Source of the DNA: JBLNBN01 sp050260015
Lineage (GTDB): Bacteria > Bacteroidota > Ignavibacteria > Kapaibacteriales > UBA2268
NCBI GenBank assembly: GCA_050260015.1
Contig: JBLNBN010000008.1
Coordinates: 1 to 64,000, forward strand
Length of the DNA: 64,000 nt
Reading direction: 5' to 3'
The translations under genes were made by a program, and so were the position numbers. Shown in pieces: positions 17,337 through 26,263 of this stretch. Positions within the stretch are counted from its first letter, which is position 1, and every line of letters begins with the position of its first letter. A model generated the notes under the pieces. It worked only from the letters and a program-made list of their open reading frames with translations. It was not told where the DNA came from and made no database searches.

Positions 17337-17384
17337 ATGCAAGAGCATTCCTTGAAAGAATTCATAAAAAAAATCGCGTCGTGA
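17337..17384 (+). other. Possible 15-codon upstream reading frame
   Basis: An ATG at 17337 opens a frame encoding MQEHSLKEFIKKIAS. Its TGA (17382-17384) overlaps the GTG start of the next gene as GTGA. No clear ribosome site precedes it. It may be a leader peptide giving translational coupling, or chance. Confidence 0.25.
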
Positions 17385-18175
17385 CTCTAAAAGAGCTTGA
17401 ACATATTCTCCTGGATTTGGAAAAGCCCTCGGAAGCCCTGGAAAGGGCGGATCGGGCCGGCGAGCTTGATAATTCGCCGGAGCTGCGCGCTTTGCGCGGC
17501 GTTCAGCAGGACCCGACCTGGCACCCGGAGGGCGACGTATGGATCCACACAATGCTAGTCATAGACGAGGCGGCCAGGCTTCGCGAACGGCTTTCGGATA
17601 GGGATGAACAATTCGCGTTGATGCTTGGAGCGGTCGCGCACGACTTCGGCAAAGCCGTTACGACCGTCTTCAAGGACGGGCGATGGCGCAGCCCGGGCCA
17701 CGAAGCGCGCAGCGTCGATCTGGCGGAGGCTTGGCTCGCCAGGCTCGGCGCCGACGAAAAACTGATCGAGGAAGTAAAGAAGTACTGCCGCGAGCACATG
17801 AATATCTCGCATCTCTATAAAGCGCGAGCCGTAGTTAAGCCCTCCACTATAAAAAGGCTGGCTTCGAGAATAGATATACGAAAATTGGCTCTGCTCGCCG
17901 AAGCCGATTACAAAGGCCGGATTTTCCCAGGCGGCAGGGAGAAGGACGAATCCGTAAAATGGATGCTCGAAAAACTTAGCGAAGCCGAGCGGGAACCGCC
18001 GCATATAAAGCCGTTGCTTACCGGTAAGATACTTCTCAGGCTTGGATTCCGGGAGGGAGAGACGCTCGGGAAAGTCCTGCGCGAAGCCCTTGGGTTGCAG
18101 CGCGCGGGCGAGCTAACGAACATAAGGCAGGCAATTCTGTGGGCTCTTAATAGAAAACCCTCAGGAAAGAAATAA
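17381..18175 (+). CDS. HD-domain phosphohydrolase (CCA-enzyme-like)
   Basis: A 264-residue metal-dependent HD-domain protein. GVQQDPTWHPEGDVWIHTML and AVAHDFGKAV supply the His and His-Asp metal ligands, and SPGHEARSVDLAE contributes another His. The arrangement resembles the HD domain attached to some tRNA CCA-adding enzymes, but the nucleotidyltransferase part is absent. The substrate is probably a nucleotide or cyclic phosphate and is not determined. The start is GTG at 17381 with no obvious Shine-Dalgarno sequence, overlapping a 15-codon frame upstream. It diverges from the sugar transferase gene. Confidence 0.8.
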   Translation: MTLKELEHILLDLEKPSEALERADRAGELDNSPELRALRGVQQDPTWHPEGDVWIHTMLVIDEAARLRERLSDRDEQFALMLGAVAHDFGKAVTTVFKDGRWRSPGHEARSVDLAEAWLARLGADEKLIEEVKKYCREHMNISHLYKARAVVKPSTIKRLASRIDIRKLALLAEADYKGRIFPGGREKDESVKWMLEKLSEAEREPPHIKPLLTGKILLRLGFREGETLGKVLREALGLQRAGELTNIRQAILWALNRKPSGKK

Positions 18176-18266
18176 ATCAATAAAATGAATAAACAAAGAA
18201 CGCAGAATTAATAATATATCATTTATGCTTCGTCATTCTTTATAAAAATCGAATGGAGAAGTAAAA

Positions 18267-19301
18267 ATGAGCGTGAAAACATTCTTTAAGGATTTTGTCG
18301 ATCTATGGAGCGAGACGTTTACCCAACTTGTAGACGACAAGTGGTTCAAGATGTCGGCCTCGCTATCCTACATGACTATCCTCTCGCTGGGGCCGCTGCT
18401 CTTGGTCGTAATTACTGTTACTGGCATACTTCTGGGGCCTGAAGCCGCGAGGGGCGAGATACTCCGAAGCATACAAGGCTCTGTCGGCTACGAAGCGGCT
18501 AAGATCACGCAAACGGTTATCGAGAAAATATCGATGTCGCCGACAAGCTGGATTGCCGCGATCGTCAGCGCGGGCGTAGCCATACTCGGGTCCGTCGGAG
18601 TTTTCGTCGAATTAAAGGAATCGCTCAATATTATTTGGGGCGTCGAGACGATGCCCGGCATGCCGATAAAATCTTTTTTTAAAACCCGTCTTTATTCCTT
18701 TATTATGGTATTAGGGCTCGGCTCAGTAATAATCCTTCTCTTTATTACTAATACCGCGCTATCGGGATTAGCAGCATATTGGGGCGAGGGCTCGCCGGCG
18801 TTAGTATTTATACTAAGAACGGTTGGTAATGTCTTTCTATTCTTAGTTCTCGCTTTTATGTTTGCCATGATCTATCGTTACTTGCCCGACGTTCATATCA
18901 AATGGAGATTCGTTTGGATGGGCGCCGGGATCTCGGCAGCCCTCTTCGTGCTTGGTAATTTTCTAATAGGTCTTTACCTGGCAAACACGTCCTACGGCTC
19001 CTACTTCGGCGCGGCCGGTTCCTTAATTATCATGCTCATCTATTTAAACTACTCCGGGGCTATATTTTACCTAGGCGCCGAATTCGTACACATCTATCTG
19101 AAAAGGTTCAGCCCGGAGCCTTTGCGAACGAGAAGCGGGACGGTCTTTATTACAAAGACGTCGATCTTAATCGAAGAAGCGGTTAAGAATATGTGCCAGG
19201 AAAAGGACATTTCCGCTATGAAGGCGGAATCGCAGGTGAAAGACGCGCATAATGAAACGAAGGAAGTCGTCAAGCAGATGGCTGAGAATCAAGAAGTTTA
19301 A
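18267..19301 (+). CDS. YihY/BrkB-family membrane protein
   Basis: A 344-residue inner-membrane protein with about six transmembrane segments between residues 30 and 275 and a charged C-terminal tail. Family signatures are MSASLSYMTILSLGPLLLVV near the N-terminus, YRYLPDVHIKWRFVWMGA in the middle, and SYGSYFGAAGSLIIMLIYLN later. By family knowledge YihY/BrkB proteins are of uncertain function despite the old ribonuclease BN name. GGAGAAG precedes the ATG. It begins a set of three closely spaced genes with a lipid kinase (15-bp gap) and a phosphoesterase (4-bp overlap). Confidence 0.9.
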   Translation: MSVKTFFKDFVDLWSETFTQLVDDKWFKMSASLSYMTILSLGPLLLVVITVTGILLGPEAARGEILRSIQGSVGYEAAKITQTVIEKISMSPTSWIAAIVSAGVAILGSVGVFVELKESLNIIWGVETMPGMPIKSFFKTRLYSFIMVLGLGSVIILLFITNTALSGLAAYWGEGSPALVFILRTVGNVFLFLVLAFMFAMIYRYLPDVHIKWRFVWMGAGISAALFVLGNFLIGLYLANTSYGSYFGAAGSLIIMLIYLNYSGAIFYLGAEFVHIYLKRFSPEPLRTRSGTVFITKTSILIEEAVKNMCQEKDISAMKAESQVKDAHNETKEVVKQMAENQEV

Positions 19302-19316
19302 TAAAACAGGAGAATT

Positions 19317-20222
19317 ATGAGAATAGCCGTGCTGCACAACGCCAAAGCGAAAAACGCCTCGGAAAATATACGGAAAGAAGAAGAGCGGATTAAGGAAGCT
19401 TTCGATAAGGCCGGAGGCGCCGATCTCGAGTTCTTTGCTATCGAGAGCAAGGAGCTGGTTGCGGAAGCAGGGCGTATCGCCGGCGAGAATTTCGACATAA
19501 TTGCTGCGGCCGGCGGCGACGGCACGCTCAGCGCGGTCGTGAACGGGATAGTCGGCAGGGGGGTCAAGTTCGGCGTTCTGCCGATGGGGACGTTTAATAA
19601 TTTCGCAAAGGACGCGAAAATCCCTCTTGAGCTCGACGCCGCCGCAGAAAATATCCTTCGCGGCGAGTCGCGCTCCATCGATCTCGGCGAGGTAAACGGC
19701 AGGTACTTCCTGAACAACTCTTCGGTTGGATTCTATCCTCACATGGTGCGAGCGCGCAAGTTCCGGCAGTGGAGATTAGGCGGCGGGAAGATGTTCTCGG
19801 GGCTTTCGGCATTCATTAAGACTTTTCGGCTTTTCCCTACTTACGGCGCCAGGATCAGCTACGACGACGCCAACGAAAAAGTAGCGACGCCGTTTATTTT
19901 TATCGGCAATAATTTTTACAACGTGCACCTGCTTTCGTTCGGTAAGCGGGACTCGTTGCATGGCGGGAAATTGAGCTTATATTATTCAAACAGCAGCACG
20001 AGGAGCAAATTCCTTGTGCACGCCGCGCTGGCGCTGATCGGCAGGATAAATTTTGCGGAGGAATTCACCCACGCCCTAACGAAGGAGGCCTCGATCCACT
20101 TCGGCGACCGCCCGGTAAGCGTTTCGATGGACGGCGAGGTGACGACTATGCGCTCGCCTTTGCTGTACCGCTGCCGCCCCGGAGCTTTAGAAACGATTAT
20201 GCCGAAGGAGGAAGAGAAATGA
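19317..20222 (+). CDS. Diacylglycerol-kinase-family lipid kinase
   Basis: A 301-residue soluble kinase of the DagK/YegS family. AAAGGDGTLSAVVNGI is the nucleotide-binding loop, VKFGVLPMGTFNNFAKD the following conserved stretch, and SVSMDGEV lies near the C-terminus. It presumably phosphorylates a diacylglycerol or a sphingoid-type lipid using ATP. AGGAG lies just before the ATG. The stop overlaps the next start by 4 bp (ATGA), indicating translational coupling with the phosphoesterase. Confidence 0.9.
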   Translation: MRIAVLHNAKAKNASENIRKEEERIKEAFDKAGGADLEFFAIESKELVAEAGRIAGENFDIIAAAGGDGTLSAVVNGIVGRGVKFGVLPMGTFNNFAKDAKIPLELDAAAENILRGESRSIDLGEVNGRYFLNNSSVGFYPHMVRARKFRQWRLGGGKMFSGLSAFIKTFRLFPTYGARISYDDANEKVATPFIFIGNNFYNVHLLSFGKRDSLHGGKLSLYYSNSSTRSKFLVHAALALIGRINFAEEFTHALTKEASIHFGDRPVSVSMDGEVTTMRSPLLYRCRPGALETIMPKEEEK

Positions 20223-21022
20223 GGAAAATAGTTCATATATCGGATCTGCATTTCGGTACCGAGCAACCGCGGGTAGCCGAAGCTCTGCTTGAAAAGATAT
20301 ATTCAATAGCGCCGGACGTCGTGGCGGTTAGCGGCGATCTGACAATGCGCGCTAAATCGCGCGAATACGAAAGCGCGAGGGATTACCTGGAGCGAATAGA
20401 TTTCCCAAAGATAATTATACCGGGCAATCACGATATCCCGCTGTATAATATATACGATAGGTTTATCAACCCGCTGCATAGATTCCAGGCGTTCATTACC
20501 CGCGATCCGTTTCCAACGTACGCCGACGACGAACTGGTAGTCCTGGGAGTTAATTCCGCGCGCTCGGCGGTATTCAAGGGCGGCAGGATATCGCGCGAGC
20601 AGATGGAAATGGTAAAACGAATCGTTTGCGACGAGCGCTCGACGCATTCGACAGTGATAGTTATTCATCATAATTTGCTGCCCTCGCCGCACAGGAACGG
20701 CGAGAGCCTGTTAGGGCGCAGCCGGGAATTTTTAGATAAGATAGACCTCTGCGGGGTGGACCTGATACTAACGGGGCATCAGCATGTGGCTTACTCGGGG
20801 ACGGTTAATAAAAAAAAGGGAGCCCACAGCTCGACTATCCTCGCGGCGGCTGGCTCGGCCCTGTCGGACCGCTTGCGCGGCGAGCCGAACAGCTTTAATT
20901 ACCTGGAGGTAAGCGCAAAAAATATAGAGCTGAACGTTATGGAATTCATCGATAATAAATTCCGCCTTGGGCGAAGAGAGCTCTTTGCCAAACGCGGGGA
21001 GAAATGGACGCGGGACGAATGA
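20219..21022 (+). CDS. Calcineurin-like metallophosphoesterase
   Basis: A 267-residue metallophosphoesterase. All family motifs are present in order: ISDLHFG (metal ligands Asp and His), SGDLTMRAKSREYE, IPGNHDIPL, IHHNLLPSP and LTGHQHVA. The overall form is of the 3',5'-cyclic-AMP phosphodiesterase/YfcE-like type. Given the coupling to the lipid kinase it may act on a lipid or a diphosphate such as UDP-diacylglucosamine, but that is inference. AGGAGG-like ribosome site inside the preceding gene. Convergent with the nucleoside phosphorylase gene. Confidence 0.88.
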   Translation: MRKIVHISDLHFGTEQPRVAEALLEKIYSIAPDVVAVSGDLTMRAKSREYESARDYLERIDFPKIIIPGNHDIPLYNIYDRFINPLHRFQAFITRDPFPTYADDELVVLGVNSARSAVFKGGRISREQMEMVKRIVCDERSTHSTVIVIHHNLLPSPHRNGESLLGRSREFLDKIDLCGVDLILTGHQHVAYSGTVNKKKGAHSSTILAAAGSALSDRLRGEPNSFNYLEVSAKNIELNVMEFIDNKFRLGRRELFAKRGEKWTRDE

Positions 21023-21035
21023 TCCGCATCGACGA

Positions 21036-22337
21036 TCAATTTGAATCGAAGCGATCAATCACGACTTTATTAGGAGTTACGAACTCGTCCGTGAATTTAT
21101 AAGCTGAAAGGATTCGCATTTCAACTTGCGGGAATTCGCTAACGCGAACGCCGGAAATTTCCGCGAGCGGCTCGCCTTCGTGGATGAAATCGCCCGGCTT
21201 GGCCAATAGCTTAATTCCGCCGAAGGGATCGATCGGATCGTCCTCGCGGAAACGACCGCAGCCAAGCTCGAGTGCGCCCAATCCGACAAGGAAGGCGTCG
21301 AGATCGCGCACATAGCCGCCATGCGGGGCGACCACGGTATGGCGCGGAACGGATTCGAACTGAGTTTTGCTGACTTCGAGCGAACCGCCCTGCGCGGAGA
21401 GCAGCTTATAAAAATTATTGAGAGCTTCGCCGGAGAGAACTTTCTTGTTGATCTCCCGCATAGCCTCGGTGCGATTGGGTTGTACGCCTGCTACGGATAG
21501 CAGGTTAGCTGCGATGTCGTATGTGATTTCTTTTAAGTCTTCCGGGAATTCTCCCGATAAAGCGCTTTCGCATTCGAGGATTTCGGGGAAATTGCCTACG
21601 GCGTACCCGAGCGGCACGTCCATAGCGGTAAAGAAAACTTTCAATTTGACGCTCGTTTCGCGCATCACCTGCTTAAAGAAGAAGACGAGGTCCTGCGCTT
21701 GGTCGAGAGTTTTCATAAACGCGCCGCGTCCGACCTTAACGTCGAGCGCGAGGCAATTCAGGCCTTCGGAAAGCTTTTTGGAGAGTATGGAGGCGGCGAT
21801 CAGCCCCGGCGAGTCAATGTTGCCTGTGACGTCGCGAATGGCGTAGAACGCTTTGTCCGCGGGCGCTATCTCCGCCGATTGCGATGCGATGAAGGCTCCC
21901 TGCTCGGCGGCGAGCTTGTGCATCTCCTCGAATGAAAGCAAGGCTCGGAAACCCGAAACTGATTCGAGCTTATCTATAGTTCCGCCGGTATGCCCCAATC
22001 CGCGCCCGCTTATCATGGGCGCGACTACCGGGAAGCTCATTAATATTGGAACTAAGACGATTGAAACCTTATCCCCCAAGCCGCCCGTAGAATGCTTATC
22101 TACAACGGGCTTGCCCAGGTACCGGAAGCTGAGCTGAGAGCCTGAATCCTTCATTGCGAAGGTCAGGTAAGCGGTTTCTGCCCCGCTTAAGCCATATATG
22201 CACGCCGACGTAAGGAACGAGGCTATTTGCGTGTCGGAAACTCTACCCGAGACGTGCCCGGTCACTAATTGATAGATCTCTTCGCCAGATAGCTCTTTTC
22301 CAAGTCGTTTTTTCCTGAGTATTTCGGCGGTAAGCAT
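21036..22337 (-). CDS. pdp: Pyrimidine-nucleoside/thymidine phosphorylase
   Basis: A 433-residue enzyme that cleaves thymidine, deoxyuridine or uridine with phosphate to base plus sugar 1-phosphate. The family signature is clear: KHSTGGLGDKVSIVLVPILM, then PMISGRGLGHTGGTIDKLES and CLALDVKVGRGAFMKT. The C-terminal domain (EPLAEISGVRVSEF) is the alpha/beta domain of the family. Length fits Pdp/DeoA proteins (about 430-440). Whether it is specific for thymidine (DeoA) or broad (Pdp) cannot be told from sequence alone. ATG start at 22337. Confidence 0.9.
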   Translation of the reverse strand: MLTAEILRKKRLGKELSGEEIYQLVTGHVSGRVSDTQIASFLTSACIYGLSGAETAYLTFAMKDSGSQLSFRYLGKPVVDKHSTGGLGDKVSIVLVPILMSFPVVAPMISGRGLGHTGGTIDKLESVSGFRALLSFEEMHKLAAEQGAFIASQSAEIAPADKAFYAIRDVTGNIDSPGLIAASILSKKLSEGLNCLALDVKVGRGAFMKTLDQAQDLVFFFKQVMRETSVKLKVFFTAMDVPLGYAVGNFPEILECESALSGEFPEDLKEITYDIAANLLSVAGVQPNRTEAMREINKKVLSGEALNNFYKLLSAQGGSLEVSKTQFESVPRHTVVAPHGGYVRDLDAFLVGLGALELGCGRFREDDPIDPFGGIKLLAKPGDFIHEGEPLAEISGVRVSEFPQVEMRILSAYKFTDEFVTPNKVVIDRFDSN

Positions 22338-22478
22338 TTTTTACCCCAAAGAAAAGGTAAGAAAGATTAAAAAAGTTTGATAAAATTTTATAAATTTGTA
22401 AAGTATAGTATTAGTTATTCTTAAATTAGTACTAGAAACACCAAACGTAGTTTTATTTTAATTATAGAATTGGATACG

Positions 22479-23258
22479 ATGCAATACACAATGCCGATAT
22501 CGCAGCGACTCAGAAAAATGATTAAATCGCTGCACCAAAAGCAATTTCGTGATCAGAACGGGCTCTTCGTCGCTGAAGGAGAAAAACTGGTAACGGAGCT
22601 ATTAGGCAGCGAATATTTGCCGGAAGTAGTTGTGGTTAAGGATTCGCCGGCGGCGGACATAGTCGGGATACTCGATAAATATTCGGATATTGGCATACCG
22701 GTCTATACGGCGCCGAAACACCAATTCGATCAGCTTTGCGATACGAAAACGCCGCAAAAGATACTTGCGGTGGTTAATCAAAAAGATCAGGCTATAATGC
22801 CGGGCGAACCTTTTATAGCGCTTGACGGCGTTTCCGATCCCGGCAACGTCGGAACGATCATTCGCAGCGCGGAGTGGTTCGGCTTTAAGCAAGTCATCCT
22901 CGGGCGGGACACCGCGGACATTTATAACCCAAAAACGGTTCGATCCACTATGGGAGCTATTTTCAAAGTGCAGGCAATTACTGCGCCCAACCTTAGCGAA
23001 GCGATCGTCGAGAGCTTTAAGGGATATAAAATTTACGCCGCTGACGTCGAGGGAGAAAAGGATTTAGGCTCGATGAAGCCCGCCTCCAAATTTGGGATCA
23101 TCTTCGGCTCGGAAGCGCACGGCCTGAGCGAGCAGCTCAATACCGTAATTGACGAGAGATTCAGCATACCGGGCTACGGCAGCTCGGAATCCCTTAATGT
23201 TTCCGTCGCGGCTGGCATAACGCTGTACCACTTCGCAGCGAAGAGAAAAATTAAGTAA
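22479..23258 (+). CDS. TrmH/SpoU-family RNA 2'-O-methyltransferase
   Basis: A 259-residue SAM-dependent methyltransferase of the trefoil-knot SPOUT class. An N-terminal substrate-binding domain (residues 1-100, with FRDQNGLFVAEGEKLVTELL) is followed by the catalytic motifs ALDGVSDPGNVGTIIRSAEW, IIFGSEAHGLSEQL and IPGYGSSESLNVSVAAGITL. It resembles RlmB/TsnR-type rRNA methyltransferases; the target nucleotide is unknown. The frame opens with a TTG at 22470, but the ATG at 22479 is preferred; ATG at 22491 is also possible. No strong ribosome site is seen. Confidence 0.88.
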   Translation: MQYTMPISQRLRKMIKSLHQKQFRDQNGLFVAEGEKLVTELLGSEYLPEVVVVKDSPAADIVGILDKYSDIGIPVYTAPKHQFDQLCDTKTPQKILAVVNQKDQAIMPGEPFIALDGVSDPGNVGTIIRSAEWFGFKQVILGRDTADIYNPKTVRSTMGAIFKVQAITAPNLSEAIVESFKGYKIYAADVEGEKDLGSMKPASKFGIIFGSEAHGLSEQLNTVIDERFSIPGYGSSESLNVSVAAGITLYHFAAKRKIK

Positions 23259-23332
23259 AAAATATTTTTTTGGCTTAACAAATTTTTTTGCCGCTGTCTC
23301 GTTATTTATTCTTTTTTGAATAGCGAGGAAAC

Positions 23333-24589
23333 ATGAAAAAATTTGGACTCATTCTATTAATTACTCTTGGCTCGTTCTGGCCTTTATTTGCGCAGGACGC
23401 CGCCGGGTTTGGCATTAGCTTCTCCGGCTATGTTAAAACGGATTTCTTTTGCGATACGCGCCAAAACGTTACGATTCGCGAGGGACACTTCCTGCTATTC
23501 CCGTTACGGCCCGCTCTGGACGCGAGGGGCAAGGACATAAACGCCGACGCCAGCTTTAATATTCTATCCATCCAAACGCGCCTAACGGGTAACATTAAGG
23601 GCCCGGACGCTTTTGGAGCAAAGACAAGCGGCGTCGTCGAAGCGGACTTCTTCGGCAACGAGAACGCCGCGTTCGTCGACGCGAACGGATTCCGCCTACG
23701 CCACGCATTCGTGCGCCTTAATTGGGCTACGAGCGAGCTTCTTCTGGGGCAATACTGGCACCCGCTGTTTATTCCAAATAATTTTTCCGGCGTAGTTTCT
23801 TTTAATACGGGCGCCCCGTTCCAGCCGTTCTCGCGCAATCCGCAGGTGCGCTTCACTCAAAGGCTGGACAATTTATACTTCATGGCCGCTCTAAATTCGC
23901 AACGCGACTTTACTTCCCCCGGCGGTTCGACTGCTTTGCGCAACTCCGCCGTGCCCGAGGCTAGCCTGCAGGCGCGCTACGAAACCAAAAACGGGCCGGA
24001 CGAGCTCCAACTTGGCGTCGGCGGCAGCTATAAGAGGATAGAACCGTATGTGACGTCTACTACGGTCGACGGAAAAACGTATAAGACGGACTCTAAAGTA
24101 GAAAGCATGGCTGCGACCGCTTTCTTTAAGTACGCGAACTCAAGCTTTACTTACAAGCTGCAGGGCGTCTACGGCGGTAATTTATACGACTTAACGATGC
24201 TTGGCGGGTACGGCCAGACGAGAATAATCGATACGACTTCGAGGGAATTTGCGTTTGCTCCCATGAAAACGGCTTCGGTATGGACCGAGTTTATTACAAA
24301 TATTGACAACGTTCGACTGGGACTATGGGCCGGCTATACGGAAAATCTCGGGGCAGGCAAGAGATTTGTTCCTATAACAGCTGCGGTGCGCGGGGGCGAT
24401 ATTAAAAATCTAATCCGGATTTCGCCCCGCGTGGAGATACTTTCCGGCAAATTGAATTTCGCCTTCGAAGGCGAGTACACTATGGCTAACTACTCGAGAG
24501 TTGGCGGTATAGACGAAAATGGCGTCGTAACGGATTACGACCCGGTCGCGAATTTCCGCGCGCTCTTCTCCACTATTTATAGCTTTTAA
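23333..24589 (+). CDS. Outer-membrane beta-barrel protein
   Basis: A 418-residue exported protein. Residues 1-20 form a signal peptide (GSFWPLFAQ ends it). The rest alternates polar and aromatic residues in the manner of a porin-like barrel, and the chain ends in Phe (ALFSTIYSF), as outer-membrane barrels do. GFRLRHAFVRLNWATSELLL and GQYWHPLFIPN are conserved-looking strands seen in poorly characterised FCB-group proteins. No specific substrate can be given. GAGGAAAC precedes the ATG. A strong terminator follows. Confidence 0.75.
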   Translation: MKKFGLILLITLGSFWPLFAQDAAGFGISFSGYVKTDFFCDTRQNVTIREGHFLLFPLRPALDARGKDINADASFNILSIQTRLTGNIKGPDAFGAKTSGVVEADFFGNENAAFVDANGFRLRHAFVRLNWATSELLLGQYWHPLFIPNNFSGVVSFNTGAPFQPFSRNPQVRFTQRLDNLYFMAALNSQRDFTSPGGSTALRNSAVPEASLQARYETKNGPDELQLGVGGSYKRIEPYVTSTTVDGKTYKTDSKVESMAATAFFKYANSSFTYKLQGVYGGNLYDLTMLGGYGQTRIIDTTSREFAFAPMKTASVWTEFITNIDNVRLGLWAGYTENLGAGKRFVPITAAVRGGDIKNLIRISPRVEILSGKLNFAFEGEYTMANYSRVGGIDENGVVTDYDPVANFRALFSTIYSF

Positions 24590-24609
24590 GAACCATCTCG
24601 ATAAAATGA

Positions 24610-24646
24610 GACAGGGCGGGCGTTAGCGGCCTGCCCTGTCTTTTTT
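24610..24646 (+). terminator. Terminator of the beta-barrel gene
   Basis: GACAGGGC at 24610-24617 pairs with 24633-24640 and is followed by TTTTTT at 24641-24646. Confidence 0.85.
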
Positions 24647-24653
24647 CCTATCT

Positions 24654-25706
24654 TCAATTCTTCATAAATTTTTCCGAAGCGCCAAGGTCGCCTTTACTTA
24701 CTTTTATAAAGTAAGAGCCGGGCGCAAGTCCCTTTAGGCTCAGCTTTTGGTCGCCACCGATAATTGAGCCTGAAAGCGTTTCTTTTCCTTCCAAATTCAA
24801 GATTGAGTACCGGCCGCCCTCGAACTCGGAGCCTACCTCGAAGAATAAATCGTCTACGGCCGGGATAGGCATTACGTTAAATCCCTTCGACTTCCTATCG
24901 CGAACCTTCGAGATACGATCCAGAAGAGCCAATCTATGCTCCATCATAACCGGCAATACAAATTGATTCCTGGCTGGATTATATATGAAGTCGGCGGGAC
25001 CGTTAAAGGTTTGCGCGGTGGAGTCCAAAATTTGCGACATATTTTGATTCAGCGAATAAATCCTTCCGGAAGTCCAACTTGAGACGTACCAGGTATTATT
25101 ATTAAACGCCAAGCCGTCGGCGCGTGTGAACGGCATGGACGAAACGTCGCCTATGGAGTTGTCCGAAAGGTTTACATACTGAATTTTTTGAGGAGTTTCA
25201 GCCATGTAAACGACGATCAATCTATTGTTGTTCGCGTCAAAGTAAATGCCGTTCGGGCCGGAATTCGTTGTAGTAATCAAGTCCGTGAGCGAGTTGTCCG
25301 CTATACGTATCCTGTGAATTTTGTTGGTTTGTGAATCCGTAACGTATAGATTGCCGGCTCCGTCAGTCGTAATATCGTTAAGGAACTGCGCGCCGGGGAT
25401 CGGCTTAGTTAAGAATGCTTCGGCCGTCCCAAGCTTAAAGCCCAATATCCGGTTTACGTCCGTCAGGTACAATATTGAATCGAGAATGATCATACCCTTC
25501 GGCCCGGTTAAGCCGGACTTGAAGACGCTTATTGGAATGCCTTCCTCGTTGCAGGCGACTATGTTTTGGCTTTCCACGCAGGAAACCAGGTAGCGATTAC
25601 GCGCTCCGTCCCACACGACGCTCTCGGGACGCGTAAAAGGCGTCTGCGATTTCGTGCAAGTAATCGACGAGAGGAGCAACATTGAAAAAAGGACTAATCG
25701 TTTCAT
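24654..25706 (-). CDS. Secreted NHL/SMP-30-like propeller with T9SS domain
   Basis: A 350-residue exported protein. Residues 1-20 are a signal peptide (LVLFSMLLLSSITC; the Cys could suggest a lipoprotein, but the lipobox is poor). Residues about 25-265 carry propeller repeats such as DITTDGAGNLYVTDSQTNKI and GPNGIYFDANNNRLIVVY. The last 75 residues (NVMPIPAVDDLFF through GLAPGSYFIKVSKG) look like a T9SS type A sorting domain, though the usual PNP core is PIP here. The ligand or enzymatic activity is unknown. CGGAG precedes the ATG. It is convergent with the barrel gene. Confidence 0.78.
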   Translation of the reverse strand: MKRLVLFSMLLLSSITCTKSQTPFTRPESVVWDGARNRYLVSCVESQNIVACNEEGIPISVFKSGLTGPKGMIILDSILYLTDVNRILGFKLGTAEAFLTKPIPGAQFLNDITTDGAGNLYVTDSQTNKIHRIRIADNSLTDLITTTNSGPNGIYFDANNNRLIVVYMAETPQKIQYVNLSDNSIGDVSSMPFTRADGLAFNNNTWYVSSWTSGRIYSLNQNMSQILDSTAQTFNGPADFIYNPARNQFVLPVMMEHRLALLDRISKVRDRKSKGFNVMPIPAVDDLFFEVGSEFEGGRYSILNLEGKETLSGSIIGGDQKLSLKGLAPGSYFIKVSKGDLGASEKFMKN

Positions 25707-25824
25707 AATTACTCCGCGTATAATTAATAAGCATTTATTATATACATTCTTTTAGTTGTTTTATTGCACTTTATAAAATACGCTTATCTTCTTTTTTGTA
25801 ATTTTGTATTTTTAAGGGGGGCAA

Positions 25825-26244
25825 ATGCATTTAGCGGGTTTTGAGATAGACGATAAGAACATAAAGCTGGAGTTCACACGTTCTTCGGGTCCCGGCGGAC
25901 AAAACGTAAATAAAGTCTCGACGGCGGTCGCCGTTCGGTTCAACGTTCGGCGCGAGCGCGGGCTGCCCGAGGACGTAAAGGCCCGGCTCCTTCTATCGCC
26001 GAGGATTACGGAGAGAGGGGAGCTTATCGTCGTTTCGCAGATACACCGCTCGCAGCTAAAGAACCGCGACGAGGCGATAGCGAAGCTCGAGGAGATAATC
26101 CGGCGCGCGAGCCGGCCCCCGAAGTCAAGAATTAATACTAAACCTACAGCCGCGTCCCGCTCGAAGCGCCTGGTCTCTAAGATAAAGCATGGGGAGATAA
26201 AGAAGCTCCGCGCACCTATAAACAGAAACACGCACGAAGAATAA
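25825..26244 (+). CDS. arfB: Ribosome-rescue peptidyl-tRNA hydrolase ArfB
   Basis: A 139-residue stalled-ribosome rescue factor. RSSGPGGQNVNKVSTAVAVR holds the GGQ catalytic loop that hydrolyses peptidyl-tRNA. The C-terminal tail is rich in Lys and Arg (SRSKRLVSKIKHGEIKKLRA), as needed for insertion into the empty mRNA channel. The length fits ArfB/YaeJ (about 140) rather than a full release factor. AGGGGGG lies just before the ATG. It is followed after 19 bp by a membrane glycosyltransferase gene. Confidence 0.92.
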   Translation: MHLAGFEIDDKNIKLEFTRSSGPGGQNVNKVSTAVAVRFNVRRERGLPEDVKARLLLSPRITERGELIVVSQIHRSQLKNRDEAIAKLEEIIRRASRPPKSRINTKPTAASRSKRLVSKIKHGEIKKLRAPINRNTHEE

Positions 26245-26263
26245 TACATTAAATGGACAAATA

